From Paenibacillus faecalis (GTDB lineage Bacteria; Bacillota; Bacilli; Paenibacillales; Paenibacillaceae): 64,000 nt of DNA. The position numbers were made by a program, and so were the translations under genes. This document shows positions 35,356-44,852 of the stretch, in pieces (the stretch's first letter is position 1; each line of letters opens with the position of its first letter). The notes under the pieces are model-generated. The model saw nothing but the letters and a program-made list of their open reading frames with translations, made no database searches and was not told the origin of the DNA. Where the stretch lies: the NCBI RefSeq assembly GCF_900289175.1, contig NZ_LT985747.1, positions 2,957,761 through 3,021,760 on the forward strand, in the 5' to 3' direction.

Positions 35356-36339
35356 CTAGCGGCTTCGCAGCACTGCTAGCAGTTCCTCCATATCGTCCGG
35401 CATAGGTGCCGAATACTCCATATATTCATTCGTCACAGGGTGAATAAAGCCCAGAACGGCTGCATGAAGTGCCTGTCCGTTCATTTTCAATCCTTTGCTT
35501 TTTCCATATACAGGGTCCCCAACCAAAGGGTGTCCAATATATTTCATATGCACACGAATTTGATGGGTTCGACCGGTCTCCAGCTTCAGCTCCAGCAAAT
35601 TGTAATCTCCAAAGCGTTCCACAACCGTAAAATGAGTAACGGCATGCTTGCTGTTCCGGTCCGTCACTGTAAACAGTTTCCGATCATGCGGGTCTCTTCC
35701 AATTGGCGCATCAATCGTCCCCTGATCATGACTGATGTTACCGTGAACGAGAGCATAATAGCGCCGCGTCACACTATGTTCCTTCAACTGTGCAGCAAGT
35801 GAGGTATGCGCCCTGTCATTCTTCGCAGCCATAATCAGTCCCGATGTGTCCTTATCGATCCGATGGACAATGCCGGGACGAAGCTCACCGTTAATGCCTG
35901 ATAAATCTTGACAGTGGAACATCAATGCATTGACAAGCGTTCCGGACGGATGGCCCGGGGCCGGGTGAACAACCATTCCCCTTGGCTTGTTTACGACAAT
36001 GACATCACCATCCTCATAGGCGATATCAAGAGGGATATTCTCTGGCACAAGCTCAACCGCTGTCGGCTCAGGAACTTTGAGCGTGATGAGGTCTTCAACA
36101 CCCAGTTTATAATTTGATTTAACCTGGCTGTCATTGACTTTCACACAACCTTCTGCGATCCAAAGCTGCACCTGTGAGCGGGATGCTTCTTCACCGAGCG
36201 CCTCCGCTATAAATTTATCGATTCTCGTTTTTGCATCTTTCGAATCAACAGTCCATGTATAATCATTTATTTCAGCATGTTCATCGCTGTCCGTTTCATA
36301 CTCAAATTCATTCTCAAATCTTTTGTCATCCTGCAACAT
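35356..36339 (-). CDS. RluD-type 23S rRNA pseudouridine synthase (YlyB-like)
   Basis: 327 residues. An S4 RNA-binding domain (about 37-100, starting TRIDKFIAEALGEEASRSQVQ, quoted in part) precedes the RsuA/RluA catalytic domain with the nucleophile Asp in HRIDKDTSGL and GRTHQIRVHMKYIGHPL. The start overlaps the lspA stop by one base (TAATG), so they are translationally coupled, as lspA-ylyB are in Bacillus. Confidence 0.92.
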   Translation of the reverse strand: MLQDDKRFENEFEYETDSDEHAEINDYTWTVDSKDAKTRIDKFIAEALGEEASRSQVQLWIAEGCVKVNDSQVKSNYKLGVEDLITLKVPEPTAVELVPENIPLDIAYEDGDVIVVNKPRGMVVHPAPGHPSGTLVNALMFHCQDLSGINGELRPGIVHRIDKDTSGLIMAAKNDRAHTSLAAQLKEHSVTRRYYALVHGNISHDQGTIDAPIGRDPHDRKLFTVTDRNSKHAVTHFTVVERFGDYNLLELKLETGRTHQIRVHMKYIGHPLVGDPVYGKSKGLKMNGQALHAAVLGFIHPVTNEYMEYSAPMPDDMEELLAVLRSR

Positions 36340-36842
36340 TATTCATTTCCTTCCTTAGCGGAACTCTGTTCACTGGAAAGAGCTTGTCTCTCACGCTTTT
36401 CCTCTAATATGGTGTCCAAAATGATCAATCCCACCCCAATAACAATACAGGAATCAGCAATATTAAAGATCGGGAATGTATAATTGCCAAAATTAAATTG
36501 GAGGAAATCAACCACTTCTCCCATGAAAAGACGGTCAATAAAATTCCCCAGTGCACCGCCCAATACGAGGGCTAGCGCGGTCGGCAGCAGCTTGCGTCCT
36601 TCAATCCGCACCTTTCTTAGATACCAAATCAGTCCGATGACAACTACAATCGTTACCACGATAAAGAACCAAATCTGATCCTGTAAAATTCCAAACGCTG
36701 CTCCCCGATTACGGCTTGATGTAATGACAAAAAAGTTGCCGATCACCGGAATTTGCTCACCCAATTCGAGCCTTGTTGCAATCAAATATTTCGTTCCCTG
36801 ATCGAGCATTAATACGATTAACGCGATTAAATAATTGACCAC
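36339..36842 (-). CDS. lspA: Lipoprotein signal peptidase (signal peptidase II)
   Basis: 167 residues, four membrane segments. The catalytic Asp pair is visible in GNFIDRLFMGEVVD and FNIADSCI; SRNRGAAFGIL is the conserved loop after TM1. It cleaves prolipoproteins, such as the one at 1786-2358, before the lipidated Cys. GTG start at 36842. Confidence 0.96.
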   Translation of the reverse strand: MVNYLIALIVLMLDQGTKYLIATRLELGEQIPVIGNFFVITSSRNRGAAFGILQDQIWFFIVVTIVVVIGLIWYLRKVRIEGRKLLPTALALVLGGALGNFIDRLFMGEVVDFLQFNFGNYTFPIFNIADSCIVIGVGLIILDTILEEKRERQALSSEQSSAKEGNE

Positions 36843-37047
36843 AATAAACTGTCACTCCGATCTTGTCTTATGCAAAAGAGCCACCTTCATTATTTTCAAA
36901 AGGAGCTTGTCTTATTGTAGCACAGCCGCTTTAAAAACGTCCATTCCCGACCAATACGGTGAACATTTTCCGCCTGTAAAAGAGGTCATCTGCGAGCATC
37001 CTATATATAGAGATAGCCGTCTAAAAAAGACCGGAAGGGAGCTGCAT

Positions 37048-37785
37048 ATGTCACACTTAACACAAGAGCAACTTACACAGCTGCATCAGCAGCTGCTTGA
37101 TCGCAAAGCCGAACTTGAGCGTCTGAACGAAAGTCATAACCATGGTCTGAGCATATCAGAACGTGATACATCCGGCGAATTGTCACATGTTGATAACCAT
37201 CCGGGTGATGTGGCGACAGATCTGTACGAACGTGAGAAGGATCTTGGACTTCAGGATCGAGCAGAACTGGAATTAGAGCGAATTCAACGTTCGTTGGACA
37301 ATATGAACAAAGGACAGTACGGTATATGCATTACATGCGGCAAGCCGATCCCTTTTGAACGGCTGCAAGCTGTCCCCGATACGATGTATTGCTTAGAAGA
37401 TACTCCGCGTACCGAGCCTTCTCTTCGGCGCCCGATCGAAGAAGAGTTCCTTCATCCGCCTTTTGGACGATCCAGCCTGGATGAGCATGAATATACCGGC
37501 TTTGACGGAGAGGATGCATTGCAAATTTTAGAAAATATGGGGAGTTCCAACTCACCGGCAATGGCTGAAAATCCAAATGTAACGAGTTATGATGAGATGG
37601 ATTTTGAGAATGATGAAAGTCAGGACGGCTATGTGGAAGAATATGAAAATTTTGTGGCTACAAATATAGATAACTCAGAGGTTTTTATTGTTCGAAGCAG
37701 TCAGTATTATGATTATCTGAACAAGGGAGAAGGCAGCTATTTACTGGACCCGCATGTTGATTCCGAAAATGAATCAGCCGAGTAG
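37048..37785 (+). CDS. DksA/TraR-type zinc finger protein (YlyA/YteA-like)
   Basis: 245 residues from ATG 37048 (GGGAG site 9 nt before). N-terminal coiled coil (LTQLHQQLLDRKAELERLNE), then the finger GICITCGKPIPFERLQAVP...YCLED with three Cys; the fourth ligand position is not Cys. A long acidic C-terminal part follows (DEMDFENDESQDGYVEEYE). These proteins bind RNA polymerase through its secondary channel; YlyA in Bacillus affects sporulation gene expression. Here it is on the strand opposite to lspA and ileS. The reading from 36835 is rejected as too long. Confidence 0.85.
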   Translation: MSHLTQEQLTQLHQQLLDRKAELERLNESHNHGLSISERDTSGELSHVDNHPGDVATDLYEREKDLGLQDRAELELERIQRSLDNMNKGQYGICITCGKPIPFERLQAVPDTMYCLEDTPRTEPSLRRPIEEEFLHPPFGRSSLDEHEYTGFDGEDALQILENMGSSNSPAMAENPNVTSYDEMDFENDESQDGYVEEYENFVATNIDNSEVFIVRSSQYYDYLNKGEGSYLLDPHVDSENESAE

Positions 37786-37793
37786 ATCATCAT

Positions 37794-37821
37794 AGCGGAG
37801 TCGGTCATTATCGATTCCGCT
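37794..37821 (+). terminator. Terminator after the DksA-like gene
   Basis: AGCGGAGTCG ... CGATTCCGCT hairpin followed by CTTTACTCTT. The T-run is weak. Confidence 0.55.
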
Positions 37822-37829
37822 CTTTACTC

Positions 37830-38183
37830 TTATGTCAATTCCAGCTGCCGCTGAACGATACGAACAATATCGGCGATATAATCACCAATGATCGGGAGAT
37901 TCAGTGCACCGAGCGCTTGAAGGATATAAATAATCGTCGCTGCAAAAAAAGTAAACCCGATGGCGATTCCGACCCCTTTCGCTGTTCCCGCCAGCAGGTT
38001 AACTCCGATGAGCTTCCAGGGCCTGTACAAAAGCTGAGTATATTCCGTTATTCGAGATTTCTCCAACTGCTGAGCCATTTTTTCGGTCAAAAGATAGATT
38101 TTGCCAATTTCTTCTCTTGCATCATCCGTCTCTACTGCTTCACCACATTCCTTTACTTGATGCTCCTTTGTTTGATCCCCCAT
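37830..38183 (-). CDS. DUF5665 family membrane protein
   Basis: 117 residues. An acidic N-terminus (about 1-35), then the conserved RITEYTQLLYRPWKLIGVNLLAG block leading into a membrane segment (about 68-90) and an amphipathic tail (DIVRIVQRQLELT). This is the DUF5665 pattern. Function unknown. Monocistronic. Confidence 0.8.
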   Translation of the reverse strand: MGDQTKEHQVKECGEAVETDDAREEIGKIYLLTEKMAQQLEKSRITEYTQLLYRPWKLIGVNLLAGTAKGVGIAIGFTFFAATIIYILQALGALNLPIIGDYIADIVRIVQRQLELT

Positions 38184-38393
38184 GCGTTTTCGACTCCTTT
38201 TACAAACATGTACATGTTGGAAAATATTATCTCGTCACTTCGCTTGGCAGTTAGCTACCCCGTCTACAAATAATGAAAATCATATCTTTGATATTATGCT
38301 TCATAACCTCCTCTCCCATTCTTTTTTATGCAAGAAGAACCGCCATCATCTCCTTTTACAGCCAGGACAACATTTCTCGGGAAATATAAACAA

Positions 38394-38434
38394 AAAGCCG
38401 CTGACTCGGGTTTTACCCCAAAGCCAACGGCTTT
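38394..38434 (-). terminator. Terminator of ileS
   Basis: AAAGCCG ... CGGCTTT outer stem with inner pairing, followed by TTG and T-rich sequence on the minus strand, about 20 bp after the ileS stop. Confidence 0.7.
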
Positions 38435-38454
38435 ATCTACCTTATCTGACGCTA

Positions 38455-41400
38455 CTAAGCGATGTGAATACCGATCGATTTTCCGCCGATTTCCACAACT
38501 TCCATACCTTCTTTTTGTCCAAAATGCACCTCGGTTACAAGCACATTCTCACGAAGCACATGATCAAATGCAGTGATGGAAGCCTGAAGCTCTTCATCCG
38601 TATGGAGGGTCAGAACAACCCGCTTTTCAATCGGAAGATCCAGCTTTTTACGTGTATCCTGCACAGCGCGGATGACCTCACGAACCCAGCCTTCCTGCTC
38701 CAATTCAGGTGTAATATCCGTATTGAGCGCAACCGTAAGGCCGTAACCAGAAGCGGAAGCAAAGCCTTCCTTCGCCTTCTTATCAACCAACAGCTCATCA
38801 GCTGTAAGCTGAAGTTCCTCTCCTTCCGGTGAGGTTACATTCACGCCGCCATTTTGAACTACATTGCGGGTTTCCTCGCCAGACATCCCTTTTAGGAAGC
38901 CCTGAAGAAAACCAACGTTTTTGCCATACTTTCTGCCTGCTACTTTCAGATTCAGCTTTAACGTGAAATCGACAAAACCGCTGTCGCTCGTCTCCACTTT
39001 AATATGCTTGACGTTGATTTCATCCTTGATGATATCTTCATATTCCACCAAAGCAAAATCACGATCCATTGAAACGATCAGCTCAGACAACGGCTGACGG
39101 GTTTTAATCGCTGTTTCGTTACGGACGTTGCGTGCCAGCTCAACAATCTGACGGGCGGTCTCCATATTTTGCTCCAGTGTCTTATCAATCATCGATTCAT
39201 CGGCCTGAGGGAAGTCTGCCAAATGCACGCTTTCTCCTCCCCCTAAGTTCACAAAAATGTCCTCAGACAGCATTGGAGTAAATGGTGCCATCAGCTTCGA
39301 CAATGTGAGCAGCACTTGAGTCAGTGTGCCGTAAGCAGCCAACTTATCCTCTCCAAGACCGCTCCCCCAGAAACGGTCACGCGACCGGCGGATATACCAA
39401 TTGCTCAGCTCATCCACATAGGACTCAATCGCTTTGGCTGAATTCAGGAAGTCGTTAACGGCAAGGCCTTTATCCACGACTTGAATCAGGCTGTTCAGAC
39501 GGGACAAAATCCAACGATCCAGCTTGTTATCAGATCCCTTGAATTCATGCTCGGCTGGATTATATCCATCGATGCTGGCATAGAGAGTCAGGAATGCGTG
39601 GGTGTTGACAAGCGTATCAACGACTTTCGATTTCGCCTCACCTACGATACCTTTGGAGAAGCGTTTGCTGTTCCAAGGAGCACTGTCCGCCAGAAGAGCC
39701 CAGCGGAACGCATCGGTACCATACTCGTTAATGATATCCCACGGGTCGATAACATTGCCTTTGGACTTGGACATTTTCTGCCCGTTCTCATCCAAAATAT
39801 GTCCGGTTGCCATAACCGCTTTATAAGGCGCCTTCCCTGTAAAGAGTGTAGATATTGCCAAAAGACTGTAGAACCAGCCCCGAGTTTGATCGATCCCTTC
39901 ACAGATCATGTCCGCCGGGAATTGCTGCTCAAAATTAATGTCCTTGTTGAAAGGATAATGATACTGTGCAAATGGCATCGAGCCGGAGTCGAACCAGACG
40001 TCAATCACCTCTGAGGTACGCTCCATGACGCCTTCACAATGAGGACATTTCACCTTCACTTCGTCCACGTACGGCTTGTGAAGCTCCAGATCCTCTGCTA
40101 CCTCGCCGATGGCATGCTCACGAAGTTCAGCCAGGCTGTGCGGTGCAAACTGATGCTCGCCTGATTCACACACCCATACATTGAGCGGTGTTCCCCAATA
40201 TCGGTTACGGCTGATGTTCCAGTCAACCAGATCCTCCAAAAATTTGCCGAACCGACCGTCGCGCACATGACCTGGATACCAGGTAACAGCGTTGTTGTTC
40301 GCAATCAACTGATCCTTCACAGCTGTAGTCTCAATAAACCAGCTCTCCATCGCATAGTAGAGAAGCGGTGATTTACAACGCCAGCAGAACGGGTAGCTGT
40401 GCTCGTACTTCTCCTTGCTGTACAGAAGTCCTTTTTCGGAAAGATATTTTACAATATCCAGATCGCAATCTTTTACAAAACGTCCTGCAAAATCGGTCAC
40501 TTCATCCGTATAACGGCCTTGTGCATTCACAACACTGACAAAGCTGATGCCATGCTCACGACATGTACGATAGTCGTCTTCCCCATGGGCAGGAGCCATA
40601 TGAACGATCCCCGTACCGCTCGCATCTGTTACGAAAGAAGCGCCTACGATGACATTTCCTTTTTCCGTCTTCACATACGTAAATGGAGGAGTATAACTTT
40701 TTCCTACCAGCTCCGAGCCTTTCAGAGTAGACAGAACGGTGTAATCGCCTTTCATCACGTCATCTACGAGATTGTTGGCCACAATGTATACGCCGTCCTC
40801 CTGCTGCACACGGGCGTAATCCATATCCGGATTCACAGCAAGTGCTACGTGAGACGGAAGCGTCCAAGGTGTTGTCGTCCAAGCCAGCACGTATTCGCCG
40901 CTGTCATGCAGCTTGAATTTTGCTGTCGCACTCAAATCTTTAACATCCTCGTACCCTTGAGCGACTTCGTGGGAGCTGAGTGTCGTCTGACAGTCCGGGC
41001 AATATGGACTAACGCGATGTCCACGGTACAACAACCCTTTATCATGAATTGTCGCCAGAATGTTCCACACACTTTCGATATAATCGTTCTGAAGCGTAAT
41101 ATACGGATCGTCAAGGTCTGTCCAGTAACCGATCGCTTCGGTTAGTTCACGCCATTTATGTTCATATTCGAACACACTATCTTTACATTTTTTAACAAAT
41201 TGTTCCACGCCGTAATTTTCAATTTCTTGTTTACCGGAAATACCGAGCTGCTTCTCAACGCCGAGTTCAACCGGCAGACCGTGAGTGTCCCATCCGGCTT
41301 TACGAATCACTTTATAGCCCTTCATCGTTTGATAGCGGCCGATAAAGTCCTTAATCACACGACCGAGCACATGTCCGATATGCGGAGCACCGTTTGCTGT

Positions 41401-41544
41401 CGGAGGTCCTTCATAAAAAACATAATGCGGCTTGCCTTCCCGGTTCTCAATCGATCGTTTAAATATGTTTTCGTCCTTCCACTTTTTCAAAATCCGGAGT
41501 TCTCTGGCTCGTGCCTTTTCTTTCACATCCACTTTGTTCATCAT
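38455..41544 (-). CDS. ileS: Isoleucyl-tRNA synthetase, type 2
   Basis: 1029 residues from the ATG pair at 41544/41541 (GGAAG site). Class I signatures: [15 protein letters not shown] (HIGH) and [14 protein letters not shown] (KMSKS); CP1 editing domain between them. The forms [16 protein letters not shown] and [10 protein letters not shown], and the length above 1000 residues, are those of type 2 (eukaryote-like) IleRS, which tolerates mupirocin, not of the roughly 920-residue type 1. It lies in the normal chromosomal place of ileS between divIVA and lspA and is preceded by a T-box. Confidence 0.93.
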   Translation of the reverse strand: MMNKVDVKEKARARELRILKKWKDENIFKRSIENREGKPHYVFYEGPPTANGAPHIGHVLGRVIKDFIGRYQTMKGYKVIRKAGWDTHGLPVELGVEKQLGISGKQEIENYGVEQFVKKCKDSVFEYEHKWRELTEAIGYWTDLDDPYITLQNDYIESVWNILATIHDKGLLYRGHRVSPYCPDCQTTLSSHEVAQGYEDVKDLSATAKFKLHDSGEYVLAWTTTPWTLPSHVALAVNPDMDYARVQQEDGVYIVANNLVDDVMKGDYTVLSTLKGSELVGKSYTPPFTYVKTEKGNVIVGASFVTDASGTGIVHMAPAHGEDDYRTCREHGISFVSVVNAQGRYTDEVTDFAGRFVKDCDLDIVKYLSEKGLLYSKEKYEHSYPFCWRCKSPLLYYAMESWFIETTAVKDQLIANNNAVTWYPGHVRDGRFGKFLEDLVDWNISRNRYWGTPLNVWVCESGEHQFAPHSLAELREHAIGEVAEDLELHKPYVDEVKVKCPHCEGVMERTSEVIDVWFDSGSMPFAQYHYPFNKDINFEQQFPADMICEGIDQTRGWFYSLLAISTLFTGKAPYKAVMATGHILDENGQKMSKSKGNVIDPWDIINEYGTDAFRWALLADSAPWNSKRFSKGIVGEAKSKVVDTLVNTHAFLTLYASIDGYNPAEHEFKGSDNKLDRWILSRLNSLIQVVDKGLAVNDFLNSAKAIESYVDELSNWYIRRSRDRFWGSGLGEDKLAAYGTLTQVLLTLSKLMAPFTPMLSEDIFVNLGGGESVHLADFPQADESMIDKTLEQNMETARQIVELARNVRNETAIKTRQPLSELIVSMDRDFALVEYEDIIKDEINVKHIKVETSDSGFVDFTLKLNLKVAGRKYGKNVGFLQGFLKGMSGEETRNVVQNGGVNVTSPEGEELQLTADELLVDKKAKEGFASASGYGLTVALNTDITPELEQEGWVREVIRAVQDTRKKLDLPIEKRVVLTLHTDEELQASITAFDHVLRENVLVTEVHFGQKEGMEVVEIGGKSIGIHIA

Positions 41545-41570
41545 AATCTTCCTTTCATTAAAATAAAAAA

Positions 41571-41877
41571 AGGCCCTCATCCCCAAAGGGACGAGAACCT
41601 GGCTCGCGTGACCACCCTAATTTCGTTCATGTATATTCCACATCGGAATCACAAGTAACGACACCTCAAGTCCATGTCTTCTACCAAGACACGGAGCCGA
41701 TATAACGTTCGGCTGGACGGTTCTGCCTACACACGCAAAGCTAGCGCTTCAGCTTCACTTCTCCGGGAGGATCTTCCGGCAAGGTCTGAACATTGGCTTT
41801 CAGCAAACACCAACTCTCTGGAGAACAGTTCCTTATCGTACTTATCCCATCAACGAATACATATGAATTATAATATG
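41571..41877 (-). promoter_or_regulatory. T-box riboswitch of ileS
   Basis: The leader contains AGGGTGGTCACGCG (41605-41618), close to the T-box consensus AGGGTGGNACCGCG, followed by the terminator GGTTCTCGTCCC-TTTG-GGGATGAGGGCC and a T-run (41571-41598 and on). About 250 nt of structured leader precede it. Uncharged tRNA-Ile should turn expression on. The specifier codon was not located with certainty. Promoter: TTGACT (41907-41912), 17 bp, TATAAC (41884-41889). Confidence 0.88.
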
Positions 41878-41934
41878 TTATTAGTTATAGACTCTTTCTG
41901 GATAAAAGTCAACATGGCAATAGCCTGCCACGCT

Positions 41935-42429
41935 CTAATAAACCTCTTTAGCTTCCAAAGTAGGCTCAGAACTCTCCAGCGATTCCCATCCATCATGCTT
42001 CAGAAGCTCTAACTGGGCTTCAACGAGCGAACGGAAGCGTGTCCGGTAAATGGAAGCCTGTTTCTTCAATTCTTCAACTTCCAGGGAAACTTTGCGTGAT
42101 TTGCTGAGCGCCTCGTTAATGATACGGTCTGCATTCTTCTCCGCTTCCATAACGATCAGTTGAGCTTCCTTCTTGGCATTTGTCTTAACCTCATCAGCAG
42201 CTTCCTGAGCAACGATGATCGTTTTGGATAATGTATCCTCAATATTGACAAAATGATCCACTTTCTCTTGAAGAGATGTAAGCTGATTATGGAGCTCTTT
42301 ATTCTCACGAATTACACTTTCATAATCTTTAATGACCTGATCCAGAAACTCGTTAACCTCATCCTCATCGTAACCACGGATGCGTCGGGCAAACTCTTTA
42401 TTATGTATGTCCAGCGGTGTTAATGGCAT
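41935..42429 (-). CDS. divIVA: DivIVA cell-division/polarity protein
   Basis: 164 residues from ATG 42429 (AGGAGG 8 nt before it; an in-frame GTG at 42438 is less likely). Membrane-binding N-terminal motif MPLTPLDIHNKEFARRIRGY, then long coiled coils. It marks curved membrane at septa and poles. Last gene of the ylm/sepF cluster before ileS. Confidence 0.96.
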   Translation of the reverse strand: MPLTPLDIHNKEFARRIRGYDEDEVNEFLDQVIKDYESVIRENKELHNQLTSLQEKVDHFVNIEDTLSKTIIVAQEAADEVKTNAKKEAQLIVMEAEKNADRIINEALSKSRKVSLEVEELKKQASIYRTRFRSLVEAQLELLKHDGWESLESSEPTLEAKEVY

Positions 42430-42438
42430 GATGCGCAC

Positions 42439-42628
42439 CTCCTAAGAATATGGCTTCGCATGACAACTCCATCCATTGTTCGAAGCCAACCACCCAATTT
42501 TGAACACAAGCGGTCAACTGATGTATCGGCATAATCATTAAGTTTTTTTACTGCCATAATATAGAAAAACCTTACATTTTTTCGTTTTAAAAAAGTTCGA
42601 CAAAAAAACGGCAATTCCTTCAAACGGC
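42439..42628. other. Spacer between ylmH and divIVA
   Basis: 190 bp without a supported gene; probably holds a divIVA promoter. No clear boxes were assigned. Confidence 0.35.
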
Positions 42629-43414
42629 TTAAGTAAATTTACCAACCTTGACGCGGTATCGCCCTTTTTTTGTCAATCCTCCGGTTTCCAGCACTTTAAA
42701 TCGGCCAAAGCCCTGCATGGAAACGACATCTCCATCTTTCAGCGTCAACGACGGATCTTCTACAACCTTCCAATTGACTCGGCAGCGTCCAGCCTTGATC
42801 GGCACAACAATTTTGGACCGGCTGAGACGATGTACATCACTTGCGATTCCGTCCAGACGCAGCGAGGCAACTGTCAGATCCATCGTCTCAAGCTTGGTTT
42901 CTTGTACCTTTAGCTCCTCTATAGGCAGAAGATCGGTCATTACATGAACACGGTGTACCTGACTCAGGTTCATATGCAGAAAGGCTCCAATCTCGTTCGC
43001 AACGACAACATGACAGCCCTCTTCATGAACATGAATATCCCCGATCTTGGAACGTTTAATGCCAAGCCCTAAAACCGATCCCATATAATCCCCATGCTCC
43101 AGCGACAAAAACTTCTGATCTCCCGAAGTGATCGCGAGCACTTTAATTCCCACATCTTCACTCGAAAGATCTCTGTAATCCGGTGCAACAAGAGCACGAA
43201 CGCGCTCTGCATCAGCATAACCGCCGCCATAAAAGGCATGGACATCGGGATGATGGTTCACCAGGCTTTCCAGAATGAATCTTTGCCTTGGGTCGAGAAA
43301 ATCCGTCAGCTTCGTCTCATGATATTCGCCTGCGTTCACGACCCATTCCCAAGCCCTGTCCACAAATTCCCGTTCATCCCGGTGAAAATGTTCGTAAATA
43401 TCTGGATGCATCAA
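42629..43414 (-). CDS. ylmH: YlmH, S4-domain RNA-binding protein
   Basis: 261 residues. N-terminal YlmH domain (about 1-180, with FLDPRQRFILESLV and AFYGGYADAER-like GYADAERVRAL) and a C-terminal S4 domain (about 182-255; RLSRSKIVVPIKAGRCRVNW). YlmH homologues act on stalled large ribosomal subunits in quality control. It is in its usual place in the division cluster. Confidence 0.92.
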   Translation of the reverse strand: MMHPDIYEHFHRDEREFVDRAWEWVVNAGEYHETKLTDFLDPRQRFILESLVNHHPDVHAFYGGGYADAERVRALVAPDYRDLSSEDVGIKVLAITSGDQKFLSLEHGDYMGSVLGLGIKRSKIGDIHVHEEGCHVVVANEIGAFLHMNLSQVHRVHVMTDLLPIEELKVQETKLETMDLTVASLRLDGIASDVHRLSRSKIVVPIKAGRCRVNWKVVEDPSLTLKDGDVVSMQGFGRFKVLETGGLTKKGRYRVKVGKFT

Positions 43415-43428
43415 TACGGGTGTCCTTT

Positions 43429-43710
43429 CTATAACAGTAAATATCCCAGAATTGCGAATACGCCTCTTTGCGCCAGCTGCAGAACAAACAATGCTACGAT
43501 CGGGGAAATATCGATCATGCCAATTGGCGGAATGAAGCGGCGAAAAGGTGCAAGGTAAGGCTCAACAAACTTGCCAAGCAGCTCTCCGATAAAGCTCTCC
43601 CGAACATTCGGAAGCCAAGACATTAATACATATACAAGAATCATGTAAAAGTAGATTTCAAATAATACTCTTACGATTACAAAAATATTTTCTGTCAAAG
43701 CAGAAATCAC
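43429..43710 (-). CDS. ylmG: YggT family membrane protein
   Basis: 93 residues with two hydrophobic segments and the YggT motif YVLMSWLPNVRESFIGELLG ... PYLAPFRRFIPPIGMIDISP. Function not settled; linked to division and membrane organisation. Overlaps sepF by 4 bp. Confidence 0.93.
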   Translation of the reverse strand: MISALTENIFVIVRVLFEIYFYMILVYVLMSWLPNVRESFIGELLGKFVEPYLAPFRRFIPPIGMIDISPIVALFVLQLAQRGVFAILGYLLL

Positions 43711-44153
43711 CTCGTTCTGTTAAAATCTTGCTCGTCTGCTAAAATTTCAGTGATGGAACCTTGAATCTCGACGGTATCGGGTGTGCAAAGAAAAATATTG
43801 CCGCCAACCTTTGAAATACCGCCTGACAGCGCATAAACGGTTCCGCTGAGAAAGTCAATGATGCGCAGTGCTTGATCGTTACGAACACGCTGCAGATTTA
43901 CTACAACCGTGCGGAAAGAACGAAGGTGATCCGCAATTTCCTGGGCCTCATCATACGAACGGGGCTCCACCAGCACCACCTTGACGTTTTTCTGTGAATG
44001 GATGCTTACGACATTTCCGCCTTTTGCGGTCTTGCGCTGCTCAAACGGGGTCGGCTCCACCGGCTCTTCCTCTGGTGGCAGCATTTCCCGCTCTACAACC
44101 TCTTCCTCTTCCTGCAAACCAATGAAATTCATAAACCGGTTCATTACGCCCAT
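43707..44153 (-). CDS. sepF: SepF, FtsZ-binding division protein
   Basis: 148 residues from ATG 44153. N-terminal amphipathic membrane helix (MGVMNRFMNFIGL), acidic linker and the C-terminal SepF domain (VVLVEPRSYDEAQEIADHLR, VNLQRV, IDFLSGTVYALSG). It tethers FtsZ to the membrane. Confidence 0.95.
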   Translation of the reverse strand: MGVMNRFMNFIGLQEEEEVVEREMLPPEEEPVEPTPFEQRKTAKGGNVVSIHSQKNVKVVLVEPRSYDEAQEIADHLRSFRTVVVNLQRVRNDQALRIIDFLSGTVYALSGGISKVGGNIFLCTPDTVEIQGSITEILADEQDFNRTR

Positions 44154-44155
44154 CG

Positions 44156-44845
44156 TCAATTCTCCTCTTTTCCTACTAATATTGAGCCCAAACGAACCCA
44201 AGTCGCCCCTTCTTCTATTGCCACTTCAAAATCATTGGACATTCCCATGGACAATTCGGTTAACGGCTCCGGTGTAATCGCCTGCTTGTTCAGCTCATCT
44301 CTTAGTTGTCTTAACCCACGGAATACAGGACGTGTATCTTCCGCAGATGTTTCAAAAGGAGCCATTGTCATAAGCCCGACCACATTGATATGCTTAAAGC
44401 GATTCATTTCCTGAAGAAAAGAAGCCGCCTGCTCAGGCTGAAGACCATATTTCGTGGATTCGCCTGAAATGTTAATCTGCATAAATGCTTGCACCTGCAA
44501 ATTCAGGGCTTCTGCTTTCTTCTCCAGCTCTTTCGCCAAAGATAGTCGATCCAGTGAATGAATATATTGAAATCTGCCAACGACATCTTTCACCTTGTTG
44601 CTCTGGAGGTGACCGATAAAATGCCAAGTCCCCCGTTCACCAAGAGCTTGCCATTTCTCTTTGGCAGTCTGCCAGCGGTTCTCCCCGATATGAAGGATTC
44701 CCTGATCCAATACGGCTGCAGTCTGATCGACAGAGACATACTTCGTGACTGCAATCACATTGACCTCATTTCGGTTTCTTCCGCTTCTGCGGCAAGCCTC
44801 CGATACACGCTGATCCACTTCATTGATGCGCTCTATCAAACCCAA
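44156..44845 (-). CDS. ylmE: YggS/YlmE family PLP-binding protein
   Basis: 229 residues, alanine racemase-like TIM barrel. The PLP lysine is in VIAVTKYVS near residue 33; HFIGHLQSNKVK and MGMSNDFEVAIEEGATWVRL (phosphate-binding end) are conserved. It keeps PLP and amino/keto acid pools balanced rather than racemising amino acids. Confidence 0.94.
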   Translation of the reverse strand: MGLIERINEVDQRVSEACRRSGRNRNEVNVIAVTKYVSVDQTAAVLDQGILHIGENRWQTAKEKWQALGERGTWHFIGHLQSNKVKDVVGRFQYIHSLDRLSLAKELEKKAEALNLQVQAFMQINISGESTKYGLQPEQAASFLQEMNRFKHINVVGLMTMAPFETSAEDTRPVFRGLRQLRDELNKQAITPEPLTELSMGMSNDFEVAIEEGATWVRLGSILVGKEEN

Positions 44846-44852
44846 GGAAGAC

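Noticed and set aside
36835-37047. N-terminal extension of the DksA-like protein
   Set aside because: The extra 71 residues are basic and unlike the family; GGGAG before ATG 37048 marks the real start, and the extension overlaps lspA.
42420-42623. 67-codon minus-strand frame between ylmH and divIVA
   Set aside because: It overlaps the divIVA start, has no ribosome site and no protein-like pattern.
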